Shown here one piece after another: positions 53,373 to 64,000 of a stretch of DNA of 64,000 nucleotides. Position 1 is the stretch's first letter, and every line of letters starts with the position of its first letter. A program made the position numbers and the translations under genes. The stretch comes from Bipolaris cookei (taxonomy: Eukaryota; Ascomycota; Dothideomycetes; Pleosporales; Pleosporaceae): the NCBI GenBank assembly GCA_002286855.1, contig NRSV01000026.1, forward strand, positions 134,553 to 198,552, read 5' to 3'. The notes under the pieces were generated by a model. It did not search any database. It saw only the letters and a program-made list of their open reading frames with translations, and had not been told where the DNA came from.

Positions 53373-54930
53373 TTAGGCCTTGGTGGTCTCAAAAGTGCGG
53401 GCCTCAAGGTCCTTCTCAGCAGAAATAGAGTCGGAATCGGCAGCAGCCTGCTCGGTACCGACGTGAGACTCGGTGTAAGCATCGAGCTCCCTGCCCTTGG
53501 CAATGTTGAGATACAAGGGGTAGGACCAGGCGATGGCGAAGAAGCCAAGCGGGACGCACATGGCCTTTCTGGTTCCGATGAGATCGGCGACGTTTCCAAG
53601 CACAACCGGGCCGACGGCGCCACCGCAGACGGAGGAGACAAGGAACGAGGCACCACGCTTGGTGTGGCGACCGAGACCACGGAGGGTGAGGGCGAAGATG
53701 ATGGGGAAGATGCAGGACTCGAAGAAGAGAACGAGGTTGAGCATGCTGATACCGCCCCAGTTGGTTGTGGTGGCGCTGCCGGTGTTGGTGCCAATGGCGG
53801 CGGAGATGAAGATCATAATGAAGGTCTGGAAAGCGAGGAGCACGTAGCGGGGCTTGCCGCCAAAGTACATAATACCGGCGGCGGCGAAGCGACCGATGGC
53901 GAAGAGAGACTGAGCAATGGCGTAGAAGTTTGCGCCCTTGTGGTGGCTCTCAGTGGTGCTCAGTTGGGGCGACGCCTCAGCAAAGTAGTTGATGTAGTAA
54001 GCTGCGCATCCGACTTGGCCAGCAACATACGAGAACTGTGCGAATGTTCCCCAGAAGAGAGTGTACTGCTTGCTGAGCGGCTTGTCGACGTAACCGTTGC
54101 TGGCGGTGGTCTCTTCCTGCTCGGCCATATCGCTGTCCGTTACCTCGGGAATGTACTTTCCAGCGAAGAAGAAAATGAGGGCGAGGATGGCAACGAACGC
54201 GGCGATGGCGAGGTACACGTATTGTACGGCCTCGAGGGACTTTCCATCCTCTCCGACGTGCTTGAAGATGACCTGGGCAGCGAGGACAGGCGCAACAACG
54301 GAGCCAACAGCCTGGACGGACTGAGACAGCTCGAGACGGAACTCGGACCACTTGGGGGGACCGCAGACAGCAATGTATGGGTTGGCACTGACTTCAAGAG
54401 TCGACAGACCAGATCCAGCAATGAACATGGCTCCGCAGAAACCACCGAATGATCGCTTCACGGCCGCAGGCCAGAACATGAGCGCACCGACGCAGTAGAT
54501 ACTGAGACCGAGGATGAAAGTCCATCGGTAACCGAACTTGCGAAGGAACCATCCAGAGTAGGTCAGAGGACCGATGAAGTAGGCTCCAAAGTATGCGGCC
54601 TGGAGTCCAGAAGACTCTCCCTGGGAGATGTTGAGAGCGACTTGGAAGCGGGAGTTCAAGACATCGAGGAGTCCATATGCGAAACTGGCAAAATGTTAAT
54701 TCGTGTCTGGCATACAAGCAGCATGAAGATATTGCTTACCCCCAGCAGAAGAAAAGCGAAGTGACCAAGGTGACAGGAAGGATAGATTGACGAGCAGTGA
54801 GGGCCGATGCTCCAGTGAGAGCACGGTTGTCAACCGATCCGCGGCGCACCTCAGCAACCTGAGTGGAGGCACGACGTTCCTGTTGTTCCATGGCAGGCTC
54901 TTGAGAGCCCTTATTACCAAAGAAGCCCAT
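53373..54930 (-). CDS. MFS permease of the fucose/glucose/galactose (FHS) family
   Basis: A twelve-helix sugar/H+ symporter related to bacterial FucP and GluP; fungal members include L-fucose/galactose permeases. Model: complement(53373-54684, 54740-54930), 500 residues. A 55-nt intron joins LFFCWG to FAYGLLDVLNSRFQ, the family's helix 1-2 signature. Other marks: GLQAAYFGAYFIGPLTYSGW, FRLELSQSVQAVGSVVAPVL, a long cytoplasmic loop after helix 6 (IPEVTDSDMAEQEETT), YTLFWGTFAQFSYVAGQVGC, and VVLGNVADLIGTRKAM near helix 11. The N-terminus (residues 1-45) is polar and cytosolic, and the C-terminus is Ser/Glu-rich. GC-rich codon use leaves a long open frame on the opposite strand that I regard as non-coding. 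The substrate is not predictable beyond a neutral hexose or deoxyhexose. Confidence 0.92.
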
Positions 54931-57900
54931 GATTGCGGTGGAAAAATGGAGGAAAAGGTAAAGTCAAAGATTGACAGTCTTGGGGAGGGGGGGAGAGGGA
55001 GTTCCCACACAGGCAAGGAGGATCCCGAGATGGATGGGTCGAAAGTTGAAGACACAAGATTTGATGATGATTTCCTATTCAAGGAGGATTCGGCATTCGA
55101 ATATATATACTGCGCATTGTGCTCGATGCCACCGAGTGGTTGAGGTCGCGACACGGGGCTGGTGCCATCCAGACTTGTTAGTTCCCCGCTAGTCCATTGG
55201 TAGTTCGACACTGACCTTGGGGATAGCACCTGGGTGTTGGGGTAAACCAGCCCTAGTTCTGTTCTATGCCTGCTGCTAATGTATTGCCCCGTATACTACG
55301 CCCCCAGTCTCCGCAGATTTCCATCGGATGGAGAGTCTGGTAGGCTGGATGGCTGTTAGGGCCTGTGCCATCCCTCCGAAAGTGCTGCCGATTGATGTCG
55401 GATGATGTAGAGTACCAGCCAATGGTGTGCGTTATAAGGTGGCGCTAGAAGAGCTTGGGTGGGTGAGCTCCATTTATTCTTGAGCCGCATCATTGATCAG
55501 ACATTTCTTCTCCGTATGGGGCTCGATAGCTCTCTCCACGTTGCCAACCCCATGGAGAAGCCTAGCGTTAAAAATTGGGACCCGCAACTGTGGAGTCAGC
55601 TTCTCTATCTGAAGCTCTAGCGATGCTCTTTGCTAACATCAAGCAGGTGTCTTGTCCGCACCCTGCTGCTGATCCCTACTCTCTGCGTGACGCGCTGGGG
55701 TTCACCCGCAGAAGAGGTAAAAGGTTGCTGCAAGCAATAGCAACGGAAGCTTGAAAAACCAATAAGCAAACGAGAAAAACTACTAGAGGTTCTGTGCTGC
55801 GCCATAACCCAGCCGGAGACCCCACGACATGGCTTGTTTAGCGTTGGCGTACAGCCGGTAGCCTCTGGGCCCTTGGCGCATTCGGCCCTTACACATCGGG
55901 TAATGTTGAGAGTCTTGCAACTGTCCGGGATGTTCTACCAGGGCCTGGAGCTTAAATTCAGTAAGCCATTGCCGCGTAGCCGCGTACTTTGACGGCTCAG
56001 CAACGTCGCTGAGTTGGACTGAAGCGCGTGTGGAATTTTGTCCCAACATGCGCGAATTCAAACAAGATCTACTCCACCTCACACGATCCTGGGGAGCATC
56101 CACAGCCTTAGGCGAATATCTTGTCGAATCAAACGAGTTGTGGCTTGCGTTTTTGTTGATTCAAGGCATGCGGGTATACCATTCACCATGCACCAAGGGA
56201 GGAGCATCACGCAAGGCTTCATGCACGGTCGCGATTGTCGTCACTCCGAAAGCCGGCGAAGATTGCTGCATTCGTGAGAGTAGGTTTGGTTGCTGGAATC
56301 ATGGACTGTTTTGCTCCCAGTGTTCTGGCACGTCACTTGAGGGTTCACCCTTCCTACTCACTGCACCATACGGCAGCTAGGATTGGAGACGGCTAAAGCG
56401 GTTGCCTTCGCCACGAGGCTCACGAGATCTACGTGCTAGAGACCCGAACATGAGGGTAGACGCCAGTTCGATGCCCTCTTCTAGCGGTCTTCCAATATTC
56501 TTCTGTGCATACTGTTTCTGTAGCCTCTGCCCTCGGCCATATCAGCCAGTAATGACGTTGTTTGCACTAAACCGCACATGCCGATGCAACCCATGTCAAC
56601 GGGAGGTTTATCGGAGCATCTAAAGCCTGGGCGCTCGGAGGATCGTCATACTGCCCTCATATGCGAACCGGCTCACTACACCTGATTAGATTACTTACTA
56701 CCGGTTGATAGAAGTGGGGTAGCAGCTGGGACGCCCGACGCCAATCAGATAATGTCGTTCGTGGGCGACACCAATCAACGCTGTCCGCTTCCAAGGCTCT
56801 GGGCGGCACGCCTGGATCTTGAGGGCGGCGCCAGCTTAGCTGCTGCTGCTGCTGCTAAGCTAAATAGAACTAAGGCTCGGGCGCTATTTGATCAGGGCAT
56901 ATCTTGCCGCAAGTGGCCGGCCGAGTGGGCGCGACATCTCCATCTGGGGAATTCTCGGCTTTCAAGAACGTACCTGGGGTAAGTGAATGCGGAGAGTCTA
57001 AAAGCATGCAGGTGAGCGCCAAGTGCGTCCGAGTCATGCAACCGAGTTGGGCTCGAATGAGAATGCGAAGACTATCGCGAAGATACGGCCTCTATCCTGC
57101 CTTGTATAGGAATAGCGTAGAGGGTGCAGAAGGTATGTCTTCAGATACAGCGCAATTCTGGTCTTCTGACATTCCTTTCCAACAAAAAGTGACTTTAACG
57201 CCACAATCATAGCGCGGGTGTATACTGTTTGGCAATGGGTTGATTTGCTGACTACAAATGTTTAAAGAGGAGAGATGTTGGTGTAGCGGTGCTGGGTTTT
57301 ACCGCCCAACTTCTGGCGTTAAGGTCCTTCGTGGGCCGATCCAGGTTGAAGACACACACAGTGTGTTGCGCCTCTCGAGAGCGATTTCGCCGCTTCTTTC
57401 CAAGTCTGCAAGGTCTTGTAAGTTTAGCTGTGCAACGTCTTTGTATATATTGCTTACCGAACTCGTAGTCAGTCCCTGTATGTTTTCCTCGTATCATCCG
57501 ACATATCATACATCCAAAGGGGATGCAAGTTGCAAAAAGGGCGATGAACGCGATAATAGCTTCGACAGTCCATTAAGATAGCATGTTAAGTGCAAAGATG
57601 AAAATTAGTCTGGTAGGCAATGATTGTCCGGCCAGTTGTAGGAGGTAATTTAATATCAACCACTGGCAGCAGCGGGGCCAGCTTGTAAGTCAGGATTCGC
57701 ATCATTGAGGCTTGGACGCAGTTGGCACAACTCAGGTTTTGCTTTATTGGTTAGAGGACACGCAAGCAGCACGGCCACCTTGTGGCGCTACATACTTGGG
57801 CCCTCAAACTCAGGTTTTGCATGATCGGTCAACTTGGCGGCTTTGGTGAGGTCCCCTACTATATCTACCTCTTCCCAACATTGCTTTACGCTGCAACCAA

Positions 57901-58284
57901 ACATCCTCTCTGTCAATCTTAGTTCCATACTTTCTCCCTCTGTAGTTAGATACTTTGTCAATTTTATCTTGTTTCCAACAAGTTCACTAGCCACCCACGA
58001 TGATGAAGCAAACACCAAGACTTCTCATCGATAGAATCGACAACGCAAACTCGAAGGACCTGAAGGTGTGAGGTAGGTGATGTCTAAATTCCATGGCGTC
58101 AGTGCCACGTAAGCTATCATGTCGCTACTCTATGTAAGGCTGAGACTGACCATCCTCTAGCAAATCGCAGTATGAAATCTGTTTCCAGTCTTGGAACCTT
58201 CTGAAGAAGATTGAAGATCAAGAGTGAAGTGTTGTTCTTTCACATGTACATGCAAGGGCACAGCATGGCAAAAAGACTCACGTC
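54931..58284. other. gene-poor interval
   Basis: The left end is the permease promoter. From 55.2 to 58.2 kb I see only short open stretches without domains or credible splice continuation. There is a (GCT)n run at about 56839-56855. Confidence 0.45.
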
Positions 58285-58812
58285 ATGTTTAACGGTGTGC
58301 GTCTTGACGAGGAACGAGTTGCGAGGGAAATTAACCGACACATCTCAAAATACAATAGGTATTCGAACAACTTACAAGATAAGTTTATGAAGCAGCCGCT
58401 GATACAGAACTTAACCAAGATCATAGACCTTCCCAGTATACCTCTCGGCTTCAGGTTGCAATCTCCACCAAGCGCTGCCGTCTCGTATGGGGATAATGCC
58501 ATATCCAATCACAACCCTACAAGCTGCTTAGATCGGGGTGTCCAGAACGCAATCACAAGTGTAGTTTCAAAATGGTTCTGGCCCCGAAAAAAATCGCAAT
58601 CGTATCTTTCTCTGTTCACACTGACTTCATCCGACACAACTTGGAAGCACATAATTGCACCAGAACGATATGGGAAGCAAAAACTATATATGCTTGATAA
58701 TCCTTCTAAAAAGAGTCTGAACTTCTACCAGTCATGCATGGATGACTATGCCGATGAAAATATTGCGGATGAGCTAAGAAACATGGGCGCTGAATATCAT
58801 TCTATGGCATAG
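58285..58812 (+). other. unassigned open frame, 175 codons
   Basis: ATG to TAG with a plausible mixed amino-acid composition (for example HISKYNRYSNNLQDKFMKQP and CMDDYADENIADELRNMGAE), but no domain, signal peptide or membrane segment that I recognise. Downstream frames to about 59235 stay fairly open (RSSEVLAKSTRSNLYSEYKF) after single stops, so this may be a decayed longer gene rather than a short functional one. Confidence 0.25.
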
Positions 58813-59678
58813 GATGTGCCTGGGAATCCACCTCAACTATCTTCATTCAGAGATAGATACGACAATGTTTTCTTGTTGGGCTTCAAGGGTCTATTAGGAC
58901 TGTATCATAACAGTTGGCATTGCAATGATTGTTCTAATCGCCAACCACCGTCCCCCGTTCAACCAGTGCTAGCAATGTCATCCAACAGATGGAACGTTAT
59001 TTGAACAAGAAATTGAATGGCCCTTTCAATTCAAACTCATTATTCCTGGAGCTATGCTGCACATCAAAAGAACTTCGAGGATGAGTACTATAGTTTTCCT
59101 CACGTACGAATCATTATGAGCCGAAGCTCTGAAGTTCTAGCAAAGTCCACTCGTTCGAATCTTTACTCTGAATACAAATTCTTTCTTGATGCCCGATTCC
59201 GGCAGGTTGAGGTGTGGCCTGCCATTATTTTCTAAGGAAAACAATCTGATACGCTATACGCCAAACAGATACAGACAATTAAAACCATAACTCTCTCAGT
59301 CAACATCTGGTCGTATCCACTTCAGTCTTCCATCCAACCGCAACACCAACAAGCGTGCGCCAACCCCAACCACAAAACTACCCCAGCCCCCCAGCCCCCA
59401 CCCCCCCTCCCCAGTACCACGACCCTGAAACACATCTAGAACAAGTCCTGTATCGGCCCGACTCCGATTCAAACGCACAAACAAGTTCACCCAACTTATC
59501 ACCAAGAGAACAAGGCATTACTCATCATGCACCCGAAAAACAAAAACAAGGGAAGGGTATAAACCCATGTTAATAATCTATTTCTCTACTTCCTATTCAA
59601 GCATAATATATGTAGTTATAGTAGTACAATCAATCTCTCTCGCTCCCCTCATATCTACACTCATACTCCACTAAAAAA
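58813..59678. other. 3' flank of the secreted-protein gene
   Basis: Possible remnant of the frame at 58285 in its left part, then spacer. A C-rich run (ccccagccccccagcccccacccccc-like) lies at about 59380-59410. No gene is supported. Confidence 0.4.
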
Positions 59679-60266
59679 CTACTGCAACTGCGTTGCCAGC
59701 TGCGTAACCTGATCCTTGAGATCCTGGCTCTCACGCCCCGCAGCCTCATTAACCTTGTCCCTCAAATGATCAACCTGGAGACCAGGCGCAGTAGGCGGCC
59801 TACCCAGCGCAGTTTCAATCCTCGAAATCTGCATTTGGAGGAAGAACTTGGGGACTTTGATAGTGTTGACTTGGGCACTTCCCTCGCTGCGCAGACCGGC
59901 TTCGGTGGCGTGGTAGACGTTGAGGGCGTCTTGGAAGGCCTCGAGGTTGGATTCTGCGAGGGGAGTTGCGGTTTCGAAGAGGCCGAGAGAGAAGGCGAGG
60001 GGGCCCTGACCCGAGGATACAAAGTTGATTTGGGAAAAGGTTTGGCCGCCAGAGGTTACGTCGGGGATGTTGTCGATTGTTTTGGCGTTGTTGCTGCACG
60101 TGACGCTGCCTTGGATTTGGTCGACTACTGCGCTCGTCTCGGCAGGGAGCTGCTGGTTACCGATGACGAAGCAGGGCTTGTTTTGGCGCGCGCTCAGATT
60201 AGCTGCGGGCAGGGCGCTGGCGAGGCTGCCGAAGAGTGCAAGTGCAGTAAGGGCGTTGGTGTACAT
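59679..60266 (-). CDS. small secreted protein, DUF7143-like
   Basis: A single exon of 195 residues with a clear signal peptide (MYTNALTALALFGSLASALP, likely cut before or near AANLSARQ; the Ala-Arg-Gln run could be a further processing site). The mature part has two Cys (PCFVIGNQQLP and SVTCSNNAKT), which may form one disulphide, then DNIPDVTSGGQTFSQINFVS, QDALNVYHATEAGLRSEG and KVPKFFLQMQISRIETALG, which resemble the fungal DUF7143 family as I remember it. The function is unknown. The neighbours give no hint. A TA-rich promoter and a purine/pyrimidine-biased leader lie to the right (60,300-60,480). Confidence 0.85.
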   Translation of the reverse strand: MYTNALTALALFGSLASALPAANLSARQNKPCFVIGNQQLPAETSAVVDQIQGSVTCSNNAKTIDNIPDVTSGGQTFSQINFVSSGQGPLAFSLGLFETATPLAESNLEAFQDALNVYHATEAGLRSEGSAQVNTIKVPKFFLQMQISRIETALGRPPTAPGLQVDHLRDKVNEAAGRESQDLKDQVTQLATQLQ

Positions 60267-61522
60267 TTTTTTGTCTCTGGCGAAAAAGTGGTAAAAGTTG
60301 TTAAATAAAGAATATGGATTTTCGTGAGAACGAAAAAAAAGAGACTATAGTTTAAAGAATGGAAGCTAGGCCCTAGCCAGAGGGGGGATTGTAGCGACTG
60401 AATGAAGAGAGCGAGAGAGAGAAACGAAGTGACTGTAAACACTGTAGAAAGTAAATGATCAGCGATAGCATTACAACGTCCTTATATATAAACGCCTCGC
60501 AGTCCTATTACGAACATCTCTTTGCCCAGGCGCAAAACGGATAACAAGGCAAAATACCCTACAGTGTCCCTGTATCATCTAGGCGGTGACACGATCTTGA
60601 CGTTAGGCTCGCGACACTTGGGGTTTGAGCAAACTGGTTACCCACGTCGTCGGTTCGCTTATCAGCCCCCACTATAACCTGATTGTGTACCCTGCCCCGA
60701 ATAAGTTCGGAACACGGTCCAATCACATGGCTTGCTATGCTTGGATTTCTCGGAAAACAGGCACGCATTTCTGGCATGCGAAACTTGTGTGCCTTGGTGG
60801 CTGGATACTTCAGAGAAGAAAGGGGGAGGTAGTAAGGAGTTTGCAGTAGTTGCTCAATGCCGCAAGCCCTCATTTGATTTAGCCTGTGTTACTGCTGTAT
60901 GAGGTCTGGCAGGAAATCATAAAGGAGGATTGCATGTACGCTCTTGTTTCTGTGGCAAAGCAGGTGGTGGCTTAGGGTGGGGGAGGAAGGAGTTGTGGCT
61001 TCATAATCTGTGTACATAGGTACAATGTCCTACAAAGCGGGGCGAGCACGTGGACCAAGAACTATCCCGCAGGTCCATTAGCATATCCCTACCACTGTGC
61101 ACCTTTGTGCATCAATCCACACACTCGCAACCAACCCTGATCATCCATTACATGCACGGCATATGAGGCGACTAGTCAATTCTGCTTCACTACTACACGA
61201 AATCTCCGCCAAAATACGGCAGCGTTCACCCTGGTATCAGTCATGCACTCTATCCTAACCCTCGGTTGGCGTCAATGGGCCATGTGCTCGAGAAAACACC
61301 GTTCCCCAAGAGTCCATCTATACAAATAACGCGCCCTTGCTGCGTTTCCAGTCCGGTACCTAAGTACGCCATGCTAGATGTGAAGGTGCATATGAGCCCT
61401 TGGAAAAGTATATAAAGTCGACAAAAGAAAGAAAAAATGTGTGTCCGCTCAAGCGGTGCTAACATGCTATAAATCCACTTTTGAAATCCAAACGAATGCA
61501 ACAAGGTATAAAGTTATTCAAG
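60267..61522. other. intergenic, no gene seen
   Basis: Promoter of the secreted protein on the left and the 3' region of the Arf exchange factor on the right. No domain-bearing frame. Confidence 0.5.
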
Positions 61523-64000
61523 CTAAGCTGCAGTGGTCATGGGACTCTGTGGGGGCCGCTCGACATGCTCAGCAAGGGGGCTCTTGGCTTTTGTGGCATG
61601 CTGATCACCAAGCGCTCGTTGACTCGGCGTAGACTCTTCGGCAATATCACTCATATCGGAGGCTGCGCTGTCCGAATCGGATTCGTCAATCTTGAATGCC
61701 TCACGGAAGTTCGCAGGCGTTATCGTTTGAGATGAGACATGTCGCTGCTTTGTCGTGTCTGCCGATAGCTTCCGAACGGCGAAGGGGTCGATATTGTCGC
61801 TTCCTGGAGACCATGCAGTTGTTGCACCACCACCACCACCACCACCAGTAACACTGCTATCTCTTTCATCGGTGGATGCTGCCTCGGCTGCTTCTTGGAG
61901 CTGCTTCTTGGTCTTCAGTCGCTCTTCTGCTGTCATGTTCTGCCAGTCAGAACCAAACTGGATAACAGATGCTTTTTTGCCATGGACAGTGAAGCTGCCC
62001 TTGCCACGAGCCAGTCCTTCACTTTCGGTATTGTCACTGGCAATCGTAGAGGCAGAGTCTCTGCTCTTGTGACCCCGACGATGTGATGAGCTACCACGAG
62101 ACTCTCGAAGCGTACGGTGTAAGCTTCTTTTCTGTCTAGTATGTGATCTAGGCGAGCCTGCCAAAGCGGCAAGTGCTTGTTCGCCGTCGGACTCAATGCC
62201 AGCTTCTGGTCGAGTTGTGCCCGTTGGTGATACCTCTGATAGCTTGTAGTCCAATTCTTCCGCCTCGCCGGGAGGTGGAGTGGCATACTGCGACCCGTTC
62301 TCAGAGCCGGACTCCGAATCCGAATCCGCTGTGCCGTCACCTGTGGTCGATATAGAAGGCCGGTGACCAGCGACATAAGATGGAGATCGTGTAGAAGAGC
62401 TTGCGAATGAACTTCGGCGGTCCGATGTCGTGGGGCTCGTCGATATCGGAGCTATATGGAAATGAGCAGACGGATCATTTGGACTGGATTGCCGAGATGT
62501 TTCTGGTGGCGTCTTGAACGCTTCATCCCCACCGAATTCTGTATCCCTGGAGGACTTGGTCCCTGGCCGGCCCGACAAGCCAGGAGACAATGGAGGCGAC
62601 TTGTTTCCGCTGGTGAGTGAGCTGGTTTTTGAAGTCAATCTTGCCAGACTATTGACTTTGGAGCCTCGGTGAGATTGCTGAGGGGAAATCTGTGGCTGAT
62701 AGATTTCTGAAGGTCGATCGGTCTGTGCTTGTCTGTCGATACCCCCTTGCCTTTCATCTTCGAGTTCCTGGGCCAAGATGTCACGGTGGCATTTCATCCG
62801 CCAAATCTCGATACGGGTCCACTTCAACTTAGCTGACAAGCGCCCTGCAGCATGGATAATAAGCTCCCTCGTCTTTGGTTGAATAGGCGCAAGAATCTGA
62901 AGATGTCTAGCATCTCTCAAGCGTGCTTCCAACTCTTTGATAGCCGAGGTCAGCTTGTCCTCGGATTCGGATATGCGCACCTGCATGAGGTCTTTTCGGG
63001 CGTTCATCATTTGCTGTGCAAACTGGCTGTCAATCTTTCCACTTTGAACCGACACCTCGCCACTGGACGTTGGTATCGTCCTGGTTGAATGCGAAGACTC
63101 TAGACGCCTCATGCCCCGGTTCCTCTGTCCTTCGTACAAGCCACCAATCATGCCTCTGGAGCGAACACCAAGAGTCTCGAATGCGGCAGTATAGTTTAGC
63201 ACACCCAGCCACTCATTCAAGTCCTTCTCGCTATCAGCTAAAAACGTTTCCTCTCCGGCCTTTGAAAACATGACGAAAGCATGCTTGTGTTTCTTGTAAG
63301 TGTTGTCGACCAGCGCAACAGCACCATCCATCGGTATGATGTGATCTTGTTTGAAGTCTGGCAGGGCTGGCTGGAACACTACGGGGCCGGCTTCACCGCG
63401 TTTCAGATGTTGCTCATGTTGGCTCATTAGGCTCCTCGTCCATGTAGAATTGCGGAATAAGGACAACCCCGACCGTGTGAGCACAGCACCCCATTCTTGC
63501 CACGGTGAGCGTGCCTTCTTCTTTTTCGTGTCCTTTCGCCATAAGATCCCAACTTTGGTTACGGGCATTTCTACAATTCCAACTGAGGTACCGAGCGGGT
63601 TTTCCTGGGCTGCTTCTGACATAAAAGCCTCCGGCCTTGATCTGGAAGACACAATCTGGATTACACCGTACCTTGAAAACAGCTTGTAGATGTTCTTTGT
63701 ATCTAGTGTTGCCGCGGTTCCGGTATAGTTGTAGGGGTCGTCCAATTGCATCACGTCTCGAATAGTGGGACGAAGCGCGTCAAGTTTACCCTCAAAAATC
63801 AAGGTGTACGGGTCGATGGGCTCTTTCGCCGCCTTTCTCGCGGGATCATTCATTGATCCCTTGAGTACAGCTGTTCTCTTGCTTTTCTTCGAAGTAATGT
63901 TCTTCAGGTCAACCTCATCGTCAATATGGATAAAAGGGGTGTAGACGATGTTGTCGTAGAAGCAGCCCAAGACATCAGCTGATACGCCTTCACAAGACGA
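61523..64000 (-). CDS. Sec7/PH-type Arf guanine-nucleotide exchange factor, C-terminal part (Syt1-like)
   Basis: Open from the right edge to the stop at 61523, so the N-terminus and the Sec7 catalytic domain lie outside the window. What is visible starts just after the expected Sec7 domain: LGCFYDNIVYTPFIHIDDEV, then a PH domain with a long insert (TLIFEGKLDALRP, VTKVGILWRKDTKKKKARSP, WGAVLTRSGLSLFRNSTW, HAFVMFSKAGEETFLADSEK and DLNEWLGVLNYTAAFE). Next is a helical coiled-coil region (ARKDLMQVRISESEDKLTSA) and a long Ser/Pro-rich disordered tail with a short poly-Gly run. This layout matches fungal Syt1-type exchange factors acting on Arf GTPases at Golgi or endosomal membranes. The assignment rests on the PH region and its lead-in, because the Sec7 domain itself is not seen. 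Confidence 0.8.
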   Translation of the reverse strand, partial: SSCEGVSADVLGCFYDNIVYTPFIHIDDEVDLKNITSKKSKRTAVLKGSMNDPARKAAKEPIDPYTLIFEGKLDALRPTIRDVMQLDDPYNYTGTAATLDTKNIYKLFSRYGVIQIVSSRSRPEAFMSEAAQENPLGTSVGIVEMPVTKVGILWRKDTKKKKARSPWQEWGAVLTRSGLSLFRNSTWTRSLMSQHEQHLKRGEAGPVVFQPALPDFKQDHIIPMDGAVALVDNTYKKHKHAFVMFSKAGEETFLADSEKDLNEWLGVLNYTAAFETLGVRSRGMIGGLYEGQRNRGMRRLESSHSTRTIPTSSGEVSVQSGKIDSQFAQQMMNARKDLMQVRISESEDKLTSAIKELEARLRDARHLQILAPIQPKTRELIIHAAGRLSAKLKWTRIEIWRMKCHRDILAQELEDERQGGIDRQAQTDRPSEIYQPQISPQQSHRGSKVNSLARLTSKTSSLTSGNKSPPLSPGLSGRPGTKSSRDTEFGGDEAFKTPPETSRQSSPNDPSAHFHIAPISTSPTTSDRRSSFASSSTRSPSYVAGHRPSISTTGDGTADSDSESGSENGSQYATPPPGEAEELDYKLSEVSPTGTTRPEAGIESDGEQALAALAGSPRSHTRQKRSLHRTLRESRGSSSHRRGHKSRDSASTIASDNTESEGLARGKGSFTVHGKKASVIQFGSDWQNMTAEERLKTKKQLQEAAEAASTDERDSSVTGGGGGGGATTAWSPGSDNIDPFAVRKLSADTTKQRHVSSQTITPANFREAFKIDESDSDSAASDMSDIAEESTPSQRALGDQHATKAKSPLAEHVERPPQSPMTTAA

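Noticed and set aside
53463..54452. Long plus-strand open frame (329 codons) opposite the FHS permease
   Set aside because: It mirrors a conserved transporter exon, is Gly/Glu/Asp-rich as expected from antisense of GC-biased codons, and has no domain.
57252..57581. Open frames on both strands near 57.3-57.6 kb
   Set aside because: Short, overlapping on both strands, with no domain, signal peptide or splice continuation.
1..64000. CRISPR arrays, operons or ribosomal RNA
   Set aside because: No regularly spaced repeats with spacers and no rRNA-like sequence were seen; gene structure is eukaryotic throughout.

Overview
The window is nuclear DNA of a filamentous ascomycete. Genes carry short (40-67 nt) GT-AG introns with CTAAC/CTGAC-like branch sites, there is an intron-bearing tRNA-Lys, and the gene set is typically fungal: IST1, MSH2, FHS-type and sugar-type MFS transporters, a GH43 enzyme, an F-box protein and STAND/NLR receptors. 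Decayed transposons carry many C:G to T:A changes, as expected from repeat-induced point mutation (RIP) or deamination. A Dothideomycete (Pleosporales-like) is my guess, by inference only.

Layout. 0.6-4.2 kb: a sugar-type MFS transporter, tail to tail with a HAD-domain/class II (DxDD) terpene cyclase of the drimane-synthase type. 5.2-13 kb: IST1, a decayed Fot1/pogo transposon (6482-8337), MSH2 and a SAM O-methyltransferase. 13-22.8 kb: mostly gene-poor, with tRNA-Lys(CUU), a conserved membrane-anchored protein of unknown function and a decayed tyrosinase gene. 22.9-25.4 kb: a long disordered proline-rich protein, followed by about 5 kb of GC-rich DNA without a supportable gene. 30.4-36.5 kb: a decayed class I terpene synthase, a secreted GH43 enzyme and a PLP enzyme of the cysteine-desulfurase fold.

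37.9-51.1 kb is the remarkable region. A 12,086-bp element (38177-50262) has inverted ends starting ACGTAC/ACATAC and a TA target duplication. It sits inside the reading frame of an older pogo-type transposase, and removing it with one TA restores that local frame. The element is a giant inverted repeat: its outer 3,075 bp on each side are mirror copies with no length difference. Each arm carries the NB-ARC/TPR/poly-Glu part of an NLR gene. Both NLR genes can be modelled without a break (1000 and 1002 codons) and are transcribed outward from the centre. Their N-terminal alpha/beta-hydrolase (SesB-like) effector domains lie inside the arms and have diverged to roughly two-thirds identity. The switch from identical to diverged falls exactly at an exon/intron border. 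Between the two genes lie a broken pogo-type transposase and a broken DUF6601-family gene. This looks like a DNA transposon that captured, or was built around, a divergent pair of NLR immune-receptor genes.

51.2-64 kb: an F-box protein, an FHS-type MFS permease, about 4.7 kb with little of note, a small secreted protein (DUF7143-like), and the C-terminal part of a Sec7/PH-type Arf exchange factor that runs off the right edge.

Exon borders were placed by hand from splice signals, frame and family knowledge. All database-dependent statements are from memory of the families.
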